Of a stretch of 56,157 bases of DNA, positions 32,801 through 39,063 are shown in pieces. Within the stretch, counting starts at the first letter, position 1. Each line of letters starts with the position of its first letter. The stretch is from DATLAN01 sp035527455 (GTDB lineage Bacteria > Planctomycetota > Planctomycetia > Pirellulales > Thermoguttaceae): positions 1 to 56,157 of the forward strand of contig DATLAN010000544.1 in assembly GCA_035527455.1 (NCBI GenBank). The letters are read 5' to 3'. Made by a program: the position numbers and the translations under genes. The notes under the pieces are model-generated. The model was not told where the DNA came from. It searched no databases and saw only the letters and a list, made by a program, of their open reading frames with translations.

Positions 32801-34084
32801 CTGTGGCTGGGACTGTTGTTGCTGAACGTATCGGGGTTTGCCTGGCTCGGGTCCGGCGGCGACCACCGATGGCTGTACGCCGGGGTGATCCTGATGGTCG
32901 CCGCCACGGCGATGAACCTGGCGTCCGGTCTCGCCTTGGGCCGTTTGCTGGGCGAGAAGAGCGATTGGCGTATCAGCGGCCGACGCAGCACGCCGGCCTT
33001 CGGCGCTTTGGCCATGGCGGCGATGGCGGCGGTGCTGGTCCAAGAGGGCTTTCTGTTTGGGCACGAGTTGCCGCCGGTGGCCTGGCCGGCCGTGGTGGTC
33101 GTCGTCGCGGCATTGGCCGGGTTGATCGCCGTGTGCCTGGCGATGGCCGTTCGGCCGGACTGGGAGCCGTTGCACGTGAATCAGCGGGCACGCACGATCT
33201 ACGTCTACGCAGCCGAAGCGCTGGGGGGATTGATCGGGCTGCACCTCTGGCTGACCCGGCCGGAGTTGTTCGAGCTGGGGCTGATGCGGTACTGGATGTT
33301 GATCGTCATGGCCGTGGCGTTTGCCGGAGCCGGACTGAGCGAATGGTTTCAGCGCGTCGGATTGCCGGTGCTCTCCGAGCCGCTGCGGCGCACCGCGCTG
33401 TTGGTGCCGTTGGTGCCGGCGATCGGGTTCTGGTTCAGCAGCGATCCCGCCTCGCCGCTGGGCCTGGTGGGCCGCACGCCCGTGCTGTGGTTCATGATGG
33501 GATTGTTCTACGGCTACATGGCGCTGAGCGAGCGATCCGCCTGGCTGAAGTTCTGGTTGGGCCTGCTGGCGATCGGCGCCGGCAACATGGGGCTGTGGGT
33601 GCTTTGGCACCATCAAGGCTGGGGCTTCGTCGAGCGTCCGCAACTCTGGCTGATTCCGCCGGCGCTGGCCGTGCTGGTCGCCGAGCATCTCGACCGCCGC
33701 CGGCTCAACGAGGCGCAGCGCACCGCCTTGCGCTACTTCGCGCTGAACATCGTCTACGTGTCGTCGACCGCCGAGTGCTGGCGAGAGACCGACCATTGGG
33801 TGTTGCCGCTGGTGACGATTCTGCTTTCGGTGCTGGGCGTGCTGGCCGGCGTGTTGCTGCGGGTCCGTTCGTTCCTTTACCTCGGCGCCGCCTTCCTCAC
33901 CGTGGTCATCGGTCGGATGATCTATTATGCGGCCTTCCAGCAGGGCCCCGAGCCGCGATGGTGGATCATCTGGGCCTGTTGCATCGCTCTGGGCGCCGCG
34001 ATCATTGCCCTGTTCGCCGTTTATGAAAAGCGGGGCCAGGAGATCCGCGATGCGATGAAACGTTTCGGGCAGTGGGAAGCGTGA
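26882..34084 (+). CDS. Giant (2400-aa) multi-pass membrane protein with zinc ribbon and VPKPV repeats
   Basis: The ATG at 26882 has GGAG 8 nt upstream. The protein starts with a hydrophobic helix (residues 3-33), then a CxxC-x11-CxxC zinc ribbon (CVFCRRK...CDWCGK). Eight VPKPV-type pentapeptides in a Pro-rich linker follow, then a block WAEMFAGFMEERNIRWGELIGG. Thereafter there are dozens of hydrophobic helices separated by short basic loops, continuing to the C-terminus (LFAVYEKRGQEIRDAMKRF). I recognise no catalytic motif. Large polytopic proteins of this style (in the manner of DUF2339) occur in planctomycetes, with unknown function. Base composition matches the chromosome. The other long frames here are antisense or shifted shadows. 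Confidence 0.88.
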   Translation: MLEILLLLASLFIFLAVIAVLGHGIWVLVAMLFGGGLRRQRPTRPCVFCRRKTPVDLERCDWCGKDLHGPLASELFDLEALRRQLRRFRESAVLKPEVVDTMVARVDAYRADLMRPPAAKTVVAGVLAPKPVAPKPVVPKPVVPEPVVPKPVVPKPVVPKPVVPKPVVLEVVEPAKPQAAGTIAEPKPPAPVAAPPPQRSWAEMFAGFMEERNIRWGELIGGMLIVGPAIALVISFWEQLERNPYLQLTTFVSICSAVFGVGLYAHRRWKLESTSRAVLIIAALLVPLNFLAMAAVWKSQPGLGTMAADLISLGIFTWLVSLAARVLVPKGRWWHVLGVVGGSAAVLLIARLVTEQSPDWWFLAAGMVPVACFAGAIGGYLVFGEKERALDAPRSHALFALSGTAAFALAVALGLLVAQDARAHDELALVLDRLSVLLAMAAMPILAVGLTVARGTAKDASLAAFHVAGTTVALLGAIAMGAAVVLAWPHPLAVLAVGAINGAVLAWAAFRYRLPILHAGTVFCAALVYLIGFHIVYNDLPLSSTGGEMLRWMIDATSGTALAGLFVLLGLTAEWLARRGRHRHGLVYAGGCAVVAAVGLVLVTWHGLAQTHENDALRAAILYAIYGTGGLALAARWRRAALTYVGLGLLAAGPMWALWERMHEIGPVWATMLAAEALVMGTVAAILFGRSKRSPDEPWDAGRARLKSPSLLDVYRIPLLHVCQVVAPIALLVGIITAWSVHASVMPVMTVAWLAAVYLLLAWAYRSPLGTWTASVIVLLGLVHTLALNYADRLEQPWLVAILVHSTLTLLAAVSLDLWTKHSQDQLRAEQIHRIFGKPLADMALCSSVLTLPLIPIVWSGTAAMAGCLFWLAAIWLAVACRDRDPWLLSAGQLALTAATLVGTTAWLEDRGWMTRFARDLVDPHNLQAYGIALGILSLIWAAARIGLRRHEAARKMLSPAWPSVDRVVFHIVVWTQWLVVAAYLLPGIGQEWFQRFPGPVGIQSAAVEGGAWLLVGLLGVVSIAALWQRWRVAELIGALLLAATVPCLIAGQWADARAVASALRWALALGFAVCSIAVWQRRALLQGCRRLAAQLELGAKAPAAARAVLLTTMAAPVLVLTIAAAALQIGGVSAGGPVAETFFDRMGPVASYLVPLMLVTCGLVGHAIRERSAGYAFAGGLVAELIVTLGYALHVATTGDGAFDTAERVTLLQLAAIAAAAWAGAWLAVREWLDIWRETPDGGSARVLMNVQLGMAAAGNVLLILPAVVSLVLFDPLGTPGIAAAGKPLGWISLAAVAAAYAYRRIRMGRRLQPDRVGWIGMAVLALLALAVCGQWPDSYWGYRTLMLSCAAFAWFIVSAMWWVASQRTVPGSEGPPQALIRPAAVWVRTAGILAVLLGVKAACFHRGYEELLWAAGAIAVAGAAGATMAVWRRREGWAFSAALGANLAASLVVWYFHHEDDFAQWWLRLIQANVIASSAVALVWLAARRRLYELREMALGQSPLLAVQIALPAIANGSLLLAPVFRLMATPDHLPDGLCRLAEAPGWMGLVLTAAAAAWYLRQTLPGKLLHVLAGLGLGAGVLGACRATMLADRTLWPWPEYHTLTAAWAILGVLLLTIGMLGRNLRLSNLVWEASPRARRTLLLPSPLVQSWVTAIGVLVFILAVIHSAGDPSAPWWSAGALAAVSLTAGTIALWRREAAYVFASGLLLNVIGVIAWLAWRPPWWTPAGLVQTNVLCLAAGSILWSLIPVAFRTSVPHLQVGSRTVPFAPWAARGAVGLLTAVVGVAVMRDLVDLGHTALGPLDWIALAATAAATTTCLWDRSSRWSLPGLYVVALLGVALGWCVRDLSPRALCLTAGMELAGFALATTILVRLLPRWDTLWRALRIPLENRRWPKHWFSAVQAAVVAAAALLAVWISLDVGFDEIAHRPLAWLSGRKVAAWVVGMLLPVAVLLASRSKSWWREAWQHASLWLGLLLLNVSGFAWLGSGGDHRWLYAGVILMVAATAMNLASGLALGRLLGEKSDWRISGRRSTPAFGALAMAAMAAVLVQEGFLFGHELPPVAWPAVVVVVAALAGLIAVCLAMAVRPDWEPLHVNQRARTIYVYAAEALGGLIGLHLWLTRPELFELGLMRYWMLIVMAVAFAGAGLSEWFQRVGLPVLSEPLRRTALLVPLVPAIGFWFSSDPASPLGLVGRTPVLWFMMGLFYGYMALSERSAWLKFWLGLLAIGAGNMGLWVLWHHQGWGFVERPQLWLIPPALAVLVAEHLDRRRLNEAQRTALRYFALNIVYVSSTAECWRETDHWVLPLVTILLSVLGVLAGVLLRVRSFLYLGAAFLTVVIGRMIYYAAFQQGPEPRWWIIWACCIALGAAIIALFAVYEKRGQEIRDAMKRFGQWEA
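27263..27382 (+). repeat. Eight 15-bp tandem units encoding (V/A)PKPV
   Basis: Units of GTTGTGCCGAAGCCG and close variants encode VPKPV repeats (one VPEPV, two APKPV). The unit length keeps frame, so copy-number change would alter only the linker length of the giant membrane protein. Confidence 0.9.
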
Positions 34085-34095
34085 GGGAAGGGAGA

Positions 34096-34305
34096 ATGAT
34101 GAACGATGAACGGAAGCCGTTGCAGTTCGGTTTGCGCGCCATGTTGATGGCGATGGTGGCGGTGAGCCTGCTTTTCGCAGCGCTGCGATGCTTCGGGGTG
34201 TCCACGGAGGCCGGAATCATCGTGCTGGTCATCGTTGCGGTCAGCGTGGCCGCAGCCTTGGCGCTCCTGCTGGCCATCGCGGCCGGGACGGATGAGGATT
34301 CGTAG
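34096..34305 (+). CDS. Small planctomycete membrane protein
   Basis: This 69-aa product starts at 34096 (a second ATG follows at once), with GGGAAGGGAG just upstream. It opens MMNDERKPLQFGLRAMLMAM, a common planctomycete leader, and has two hydrophobic helices (VAVSLLFAALRCF, GIIVLVIVAVSVAAALALLLAI) and an acidic end. It follows the giant membrane gene by 11 nt and is probably co-transcribed. Function unknown. Confidence 0.7.
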   Translation: MMNDERKPLQFGLRAMLMAMVAVSLLFAALRCFGVSTEAGIIVLVIVAVSVAAALALLLAIAAGTDEDS

Positions 34306-34419
34306 AAGCGATACCCGGAAGGACGCGGCGAGGGCCGCCTGTCGGCCCACCAGCGGTTGGGCCAGAAGACCATCGTGGCGGAGATCGTCACCTGCACCCG
34401 CAAGGAGGCCTACCTGCAA

Positions 34420-34542
34420 TCACCGGTAGGAACCATCGCCCGGTTGATTGCGGCCAAAGTCGCTTCTGTAGAAGGCGTCCGACACATCGCGCGGCCGGAC
34501 GCCGAGTTCGCGGGCCACATCGGAGACGGAGAGAAGTGTCAT
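34420..34542 (-). CDS. Truncated excisionase-like helix-turn-helix ORF (40 aa)
   Basis: The ATG at 34542, with GAGGAAT upstream, encodes MTLLSVSDVARELGVRPRDV, the first part of a MerR/excisionase-type HTH. It stops early after SDAFYRSDFGRNQPGDGSYR. The family usually continues with a wing (GGRRLIP-like), which is missing here. It lies in the remains of an integrative element and may be a degenerate recombination directionality factor. Confidence 0.5.
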   Translation of the reverse strand: MTLLSVSDVARELGVRPRDVSDAFYRSDFGRNQPGDGSYR

Positions 34543-34671
34543 CGCCTGATTCCTCGCGGGTTGAGTAACAACACCAACGAGTATCAGGCGCCGTAATTCT
34601 ACGGCCTAGCGGGTTTTCGGAAATTGCCGAAGTGCTTGAGAGAAAGGGAGTTACGCATTCGCAAGAAGAAA

Positions 34672-34700
34672 CGACGTAATTCGGGTGGTGAATTACGTCG
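34672..34700 (-). terminator. Rho-independent terminator of the integrase-element genes
   Basis: Perfect 11-bp arms CGACGTAATTC and GAATTACGTCG enclose a 7-nt loop. On the minus strand they are followed by TTTCTTCTT. The hairpin begins 2 nt after the stop of the 137-aa ORF. A third partial copy (ATTACGTCG) overlaps that stop. The AT-rich stem leaves a protein-binding dyad as an alternative. Confidence 0.6.
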
Positions 34701-34702
34701 GA

Positions 34703-35116
34703 TTACGTCGCTGGATATTGTCGGCCGTGGGCCAACCGAAGTTTGTCCGGAGTGACTTCCTTGTCGCCTGGATACTCGGCTTTATAGGCGTCGCACATAT
34801 CAGACCAGTTGAGTTCCAGGTGGGATTTAGCGAAGTCCGCGCGCTTCTTCGTGGTGTCCTGTACCTTGGGGCCGCGTTTCTTAGGCGACTCTCTCTGTCC
34901 CGTTGGACTTTTGTTTATGTTGGAAACGGCTTCCTCGCGCAGCACCTTGGCTGCCGTTTCCACCGCGTGAACGACCTTGATCTCAACCGGGTGAAACCCG
35001 TTCCCCCTACATGCGAGTGCATCTAAGATCGCTTCCAGATTGACGGCAAGTACCTTCAAGCCCCGATTCACTGCAAATGACCACCCCACAGCGCTTGTTT
35101 CAGTTCGCGTCTCCAT
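34703..35116 (-). CDS. Hypothetical basic protein of the integrative element (137 aa)
   Basis: The frame starts METRTETSAVGWSFAVNRGL and contains VHAVETAAKVLREEAV, a highly charged linker (QRESPKKRGPKVQDTTKKRADF) and a C-terminus with MCDAYKAEYPGDKEVTPDKL. I recognise no family. It overlaps the 51-aa ORF upstream by 17 nt and is followed by a terminator-like hairpin, which supports expression as a small operon with the integrase relic. Confidence 0.5.
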   Translation of the reverse strand: METRTETSAVGWSFAVNRGLKVLAVNLEAILDALACRGNGFHPVEIKVVHAVETAAKVLREEAVSNINKSPTGQRESPKKRGPKVQDTTKKRADFAKSHLELNWSDMCDAYKAEYPGDKEVTPDKLRLAHGRQYPAT

Positions 35117-35255
35117 CTACAGAGAAGTCTTGGAACGGATTCTCGTCCAGAGGCGCACCATAGATCGACCAGTGGTCGCGCAGAGCCTTCGCCACCGTGT
35201 TGGCCGCGTCGGCAATCTCGATGAGATTCTCGGGTGATGGGTAGAGATTCGACAT
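35100..35255 (-). CDS. Small acidic ORF (51 aa) downstream of integrase relic
   Basis: The ATG at 35255 has AGGA 6 nt upstream and encodes MSNLYPSPENLIEIADAANT, continuing VAKALRDHWSIYGAPLDENP and ending FQDFSVDGDAN. The amphipathic helix and clean stop look like a real small protein. It begins 4 nt after the truncated integrase stop and overlaps the next ORF. Function unknown; possibly an accessory or regulatory factor of the element. Confidence 0.55.
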   Translation of the reverse strand: MSNLYPSPENLIEIADAANTVAKALRDHWSIYGAPLDENPFQDFSVDGDAN

Positions 35256-35258
35256 GAT

Positions 35259-36310
35259 TCATCCTGTCAATCGCCGGGTCAACCGGCCGGGCAGCCGCGT
35301 GAAAGGATCAGAACCGCGACTACCCGACCGGTCGCTTGGGCGGTGTACGGCCGCAACCCGATAGCCCTTGTGACCGCCAATGTAGGACTCGCCCCGGGGT
35401 CCAATGAAGAGCAACTCTGCATGCTCTGGGTCTTTGGGCTCCGGCCTTTGGTTCACGACCGCCTGAATAGTCTCGATCGTTTCGGGCCAGAGCGGTATCC
35501 GGCGGGGGACACCGGTCTTCGGCCGCGGGTAATCCAGCCATCCGCTCTTGAGATCTGGGGCCTTGATCGGCAGTAGGGCAACGTCCGTGTTTCCCATTGC
35601 TCCATTGATTCCCAAGAGGATCATGCCACGCATGTTCGGCCCGGCATGATCCAGGGCCGTCAGGAGTTCCTCGCGTTCGAACATCCGTAGCCCGCCGCCG
35701 GCCCGGTTTTGGCGAAGCACTTTGGCAGAGGGCTTCTTGAAGCCCAGTCCAAATCGGACGGGGTTGTCCGGTAGACCGGCTTCGTACCCGTAGCGGAACA
35801 CCGACCGGACCATCTGAATCTCGTTTGCCAGGGCGACGGGTCCCCACCGGTCTGACATTTCCTGCCGGAGGTGCTGAAAGTCCTCGGCAACAAGGTCGCC
35901 TGCCGCGCGCTCCCTGCCGAACACGTCTACCAGAAGCTCGCAGCTTGCGAAGTACCGCTGGAATGTCCGGAGAGCCAGTTCGCCACTGTCGCACAACTGC
36001 TGTTTATGTGTCAGGAAATGGTTCGCAAGATCGGCCACCGTCAGACCACCGCCTTTGACCCGGGGCGTTCGCCCGGCGTGCAGGTCGTCTTCTTGGTCGA
36101 GATACCGCTGGAGCGCGCCCTCGGGGGCATCCCACGGCCCGAAGTACCCACGGCCCGAAGTACCCACGGCCCGAAGTAATGGAACCGACCCCTGATCTTC
36201 TTTGCCCACCGTTTGGTGGCGTGGGGGAAGAGTGGGAAATTCGCGTAGGGCTTCTTGGGCTTTCGCGGAGTCGCTTTGCGGCGAGTTGCCGACGATGTAG
36301 ACTTGGGCAT
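35259..36310 (-). pseudogene. Tyrosine-recombinase-type integrase, frameshifted and C-terminally truncated
   Basis: The start at 36310 has GGAGGTG 6 nt upstream and gives a basic N-terminus, then RGRFHYFGPW. In family members this runs straight into DAPEGALQRYLDQ. Here the 16-bp unit encoding the junction is present three times (36131-36178), adding 32 nt and shifting frame. The rest reads through an arm-binding/core-binding domain (LTVADLANHFLTHK) to LLGINGAMGNTDVALLPIKA and PRPKTGVPRR (catalytic-Lys hairpin region). The product ends after GGHKGYRV without the HxxR or Tyr region. It is therefore doubly disabled, unless programmed shifting and a partner supply the rest. Confidence 0.85.
36131..36178. 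repeat. Three perfect 16-bp tandem copies inside the integrase relic
   Basis: CCCACGGCCCGAAGTA occurs three times without interruption. One copy keeps the integrase in frame. Three shift it by two bases, while four would restore frame with 16 extra residues. Confidence 0.95.
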
Positions 36311-36468
36311 GGGCATCACCTCCGATCTGATGGTTTCAGGTGGTGTCGCCGACACCCGTCCGGGCCATCGGGCGGGTGTCGTTTCTCCGGCAATCTAGGA
36401 TACCAGGTGTCAACCCTCCTATATCCCAAGAATGGAGAATGCCCTAAGTACTTGATATCACACAACTT

Positions 36469-36555
36469 GGATGGGTGGCCGAGTGGACTAAGGCGGCAGT
36501 CTTGAAAACTGCTGTGCGGGAAACTGCACCGGGGGTTCGAATCCCTCCCCATCCG
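36469..36555 (+). tRNA. tRNA-Ser(UGA)
   Basis: The acceptor GGATGGG pairs with CCCATCC. The D-arm is followed by the anticodon arm GCAGT-CTTGAAA-ACTGC (anticodon TGA), a long class-II variable arm (TGTGCGGGAAACTGCAC) and the T-arm GGGGG-TTCGAAT-CCCTC. The discriminator is G, and CCA is not encoded (CTC follows). It is intact and reads away from the integrase relic, whose start is about 160 bp upstream. Confidence 0.95.
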
Positions 36556-36735
36556 CTCTTTATTTCCGAATTCGGAAATCTGGCGCACGGCTGGCGGCGG
36601 CGAAAACGGCAACCTCCTGCAGACCTTGACGCGTCCGGCCGCAGGGCGGGATAATGAGGGGGAGTTCAAAACCGGTACGTGACCAGGAAGCGTCTTGGAC
36701 CGGCGGATCTGTCGGCCTAAGACGCGGATCGCGGA

Positions 36736-36817
36736 TTGGGGTGGCACGCCCTGAGGAACGAAGGGCGAGTTTTCCCGACGTATCACGCCCTTCGTTCCTC
36801 AGGGCGTGCCACCCCAA
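36736..36817. repeat. Perfect 32-bp inverted repeat (palindromic element, family A)
   Basis: Arms at 36736-36767 and 36786-36817 are exact complements around an 18-nt spacer, containing GGTGGCACGCCCTGAGGAA. A shorter relative of the same motif is at 40672-40708. This is a REP/MITE-like dispersed palindrome without ORFs; it may also act as a terminator. Confidence 0.9.
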
Positions 36818-36891
36818 AAGTTTACCGCAACGCACAACTTGTTCATGTCAAACATGCGCACACTGTGCGCACGGAACTTGCAGCCTAAGAC

Positions 36892-36967
36892 TCTAATCCC
36901 CTAACCCCTCGCCCCTAATCCCTCGCCCCCAACCCCTCACCCCTCACCCCTAACCCCTCGCCCCGCT
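36892..36967. repeat. C-rich irregular tandem repeat before thpR
   Basis: About 76 nt of CCCCTAACCCCTCG-like units (CCCTAA, CCCTCG, CCCTCAC) end at the thpR start codon and displace any Shine-Dalgarno sequence. The opposite strand is G-rich and could form quadruplexes. Confidence 0.8.
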
Positions 36968-36968
36968 C

Positions 36969-37553
36969 ATGAAACGAACCGTTCGCACTTTCGTCGCCGT
37001 GGAAATCAGTTCGGCCGTCCGGGACTGCGCTGAGGAACTGATCGAACAATTCCGCGCCGCGCCGGTCGACGTGAAATGGGTGGAGACGCATAACCTGCAC
37101 CTGACGTTGAAATTCCTCGGCGACGTGCCTTCGCGGGAGATCGCCGGGGTGTGCGAAGCGGTCGCGCAGGGCGCCGCGCAGGTCGAACCGTTCGAGTTGG
37201 AAATTCTCGGCGCCGGGGCGTTCCCGGACACCAAGCGGCCGCGTACGCTTTGGCTCGGTGCCGGCCGCGGGGAGCAGGAAATGGTGGCCCTGCACGACCA
37301 CGTGGAAAAGCCGCTGAAGAAACTCGGTTTTCGGCCCGAACATCGCCGGTTTCATCCCCATCTGACCATCGGCCGCGTCCGCCGCGGCGGGCCGGGCGTG
37401 GATCAACTCGGCCGATTGCTGGACGAGTACGCCCAGTTCGAAGTCGGCCGCGTCCACGTCTCCCAGGTCGTCGTCTTCTCCAGTCAACTCGAACGTGCCG
37501 GACCGACGTACGAGGCCCTCAGCCGGGCGAAGTTGGGGAGGGGGAAGGGGTAG
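36969..37553 (+). CDS. thpR: RNA 2',3'-cyclic phosphodiesterase (2'-5' RNA ligase family)
   Basis: This 194-aa 2H-family protein has both HxTx motifs, HLTLKFLG (about residues 45-52) and HPHLTIGR (about 125-132), with the usual spacing. It also has the family opening RTFVAVEIS and KWVETHNLHLT. It hydrolyses 2',3'-cyclic phosphate RNA ends or ligates 2'-5' in vitro; its cellular role is unclear. The ATG has no purine-rich site because the C-rich tract abuts it, so initiation may be leader-independent or another start may be used. The neighbour downstream is convergent. Confidence 0.92.
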   Translation: MKRTVRTFVAVEISSAVRDCAEELIEQFRAAPVDVKWVETHNLHLTLKFLGDVPSREIAGVCEAVAQGAAQVEPFELEILGAGAFPDTKRPRTLWLGAGRGEQEMVALHDHVEKPLKKLGFRPEHRRFHPHLTIGRVRRGGPGVDQLGRLLDEYAQFEVGRVHVSQVVVFSSQLERAGPTYEALSRAKLGRGKG

Positions 37554-37571
37554 GTGCGAAGCCGCGAGCGG

Positions 37572-39041
37572 CTACGATCCGGCGGTTACCGTTCGCACCG
37601 GGTTCGTGTCGTCGTCGGCCAGGCGAAGTTGCACGCCACCGGACTCGTCGGCCACCGCCGCGAGGAACTCCTTGGGCGTGCGAACGGGCGTGCGGCCGAC
37701 GTGGCTGATTCGCATCCCGCGCCGCAGGCCGGCCTGCCAGGCCGGCGTGGCCGGCAATACCTCGGTCACGATCACGCCGTCGTCGTAGAAGACCATGCCG
37801 CCGTGGGCCCGGCCGTCCGGATCGACCAGCGCCGAGGGATAATCGACCCGCAAGCCGCGCCACGGTTCGGGCCGGTTGCTGACGATCTTCTTGCCCAGCA
37901 CCGGATACTTGGCCAAGGTGACCTCGATCGTCTGTTTCCGGCCGTTGCGGATAACGCCGATCGGCGCGACCGCCTCGACCGGCAAGCGGCCCACCTCCAA
38001 GACCAATCCGTCGGGCTCGTAAATCGGCCGGCCGGCCACGGTGGTGACGACGTCGTCGACCTTCAGTCCGTACCGGGCGGCGGGTGTACCGGGCACGATG
38101 CGATCCACGCGAATGCCCTGCTGCCCGCCGAGAATCTCCTCCGGCCGCAGACCGATCGGGATGATGCCCAGGAAACCGTACTCCACTTCGCGGCCGGTTC
38201 GCAAGGTCTCGACCACGCGGCGGAAGGTCGTATCGACGGGAATCGCGTAGCCGGCGGCCTGTTCGTAGCCGGCCGTGGCGGCCAACGCGACGGTCAGCCC
38301 GATCATCTCCCCGTCCAAATTCAACAGCGGCCCGCCGCTGGTCCCCAGGTTCAGCTTGGCGTCGGTCTGGATCAGCGTGCCGAAGTGATGCAGGGTTGGC
38401 TTGCCCGTGGAACTGAAATCATTCGGCGTCGGCGGGGCCTTTCGGGCGAGATTCGAGACCATCCCCCAACTCGCGCTCACCTGCCCGTCGCGGGCGATGG
38501 CGTACGGATTGCCCAGGGCGATCACCCACCGGCCCTTCCTCAAGCCGGTGGCGTCGCCGAAGGTTATCGGCACCAGGTTGTACGCCTCGACGGCCAGCAC
38601 GGCCAGATCGCTACGGGGATCGGCCGCCTTGATCCACGCCCGATAGACCTTCCGGTCGTGCGTGGTGACGTAATAGTCGCTGTCTTCGCCCAGCACGTGG
38701 TAGGCGGTCAGGATCAGCCCGGCGCGGTCGATCACCACGCCGGTGCCGTATTCGTTGGGGATGAAGTCCGGATCGGTCGGTTGCTGCGGCGTCGGGGCTA
38801 CCACGCGGCGGCCGAACGGGTCGGGCCGCAACTCCAAGCCGAGCGTCTCGCCGGTCCGATCCTTCCGCACCCGGGCGATCGCGACCACCGACTTCTCGCA
38901 CCGGGCGATCACGTCGACCAGGACCTCTTCCATCGCCCTGGCCGCTGGCAGACCGGAGACTTCCTGGGCGCCGACTCCGCCGCCGAGAAACGGCGCCAAA
39001 CAGAGGGCCAAGATCGGGCCGCGGATGGGTGGTCGAAGCAT
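37572..39041 (-). CDS. DegP/HtrA-like trypsin-type serine protease with two PDZ domains
   Basis: This 489-aa protein has an N-terminal signal peptide (LALCLAPFLGGGVGAQ), so it is periplasmic or exported. The triad residues are His in LTAYHVLG, Asp in DPRSDLAVLAVE and Ser in NLGTSGGPLLN. Two PDZ-like repeats follow (YGFLGIIPIGLRPEE...VDRIVPGTPAARYGLKVDD, and GVIVTEVLPATPAWQAGLRRG). It likely handles misfolded envelope proteins. The gap to recA is 22 nt on the same strand, so it may be read through from the recA promoter. Whether it is a degradative protease or a chaperone-like scaffold is not shown. Confidence 0.9.
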   Translation of the reverse strand: MLRPPIRGPILALCLAPFLGGGVGAQEVSGLPAARAMEEVLVDVIARCEKSVVAIARVRKDRTGETLGLELRPDPFGRRVVAPTPQQPTDPDFIPNEYGTGVVIDRAGLILTAYHVLGEDSDYYVTTHDRKVYRAWIKAADPRSDLAVLAVEAYNLVPITFGDATGLRKGRWVIALGNPYAIARDGQVSASWGMVSNLARKAPPTPNDFSSTGKPTLHHFGTLIQTDAKLNLGTSGGPLLNLDGEMIGLTVALAATAGYEQAAGYAIPVDTTFRRVVETLRTGREVEYGFLGIIPIGLRPEEILGGQQGIRVDRIVPGTPAARYGLKVDDVVTTVAGRPIYEPDGLVLEVGRLPVEAVAPIGVIRNGRKQTIEVTLAKYPVLGKKIVSNRPEPWRGLRVDYPSALVDPDGRAHGGMVFYDDGVIVTEVLPATPAWQAGLRRGMRISHVGRTPVRTPKEFLAAVADESGGVQLRLADDDTNPVRTVTAGS

Positions 39042-39063
39042 GGTGAACGTTATTGGTTAGAGG

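Larger units (their letters stand above)
36556..36968. other. Repeat-rich intergenic region between tRNA-Ser and thpR
   Basis: No gene is seen. It holds TTCCGAATTCGGAA (palindrome just after the tRNA), a promoter-like TTGACG-18-GATAAT (36626-36655), a 32-bp perfect inverted repeat, a small hairpin (TGCGCAC-ACT-GTGCGCA) and a C-rich irregular tandem tract running up to the thpR ATG. Confidence 0.7.

Noticed and set aside
36131..36178. Three tandem 16-bp copies as a CRISPR array
   Set aside because: No spacers; the units are contiguous and lie inside a coding frame.
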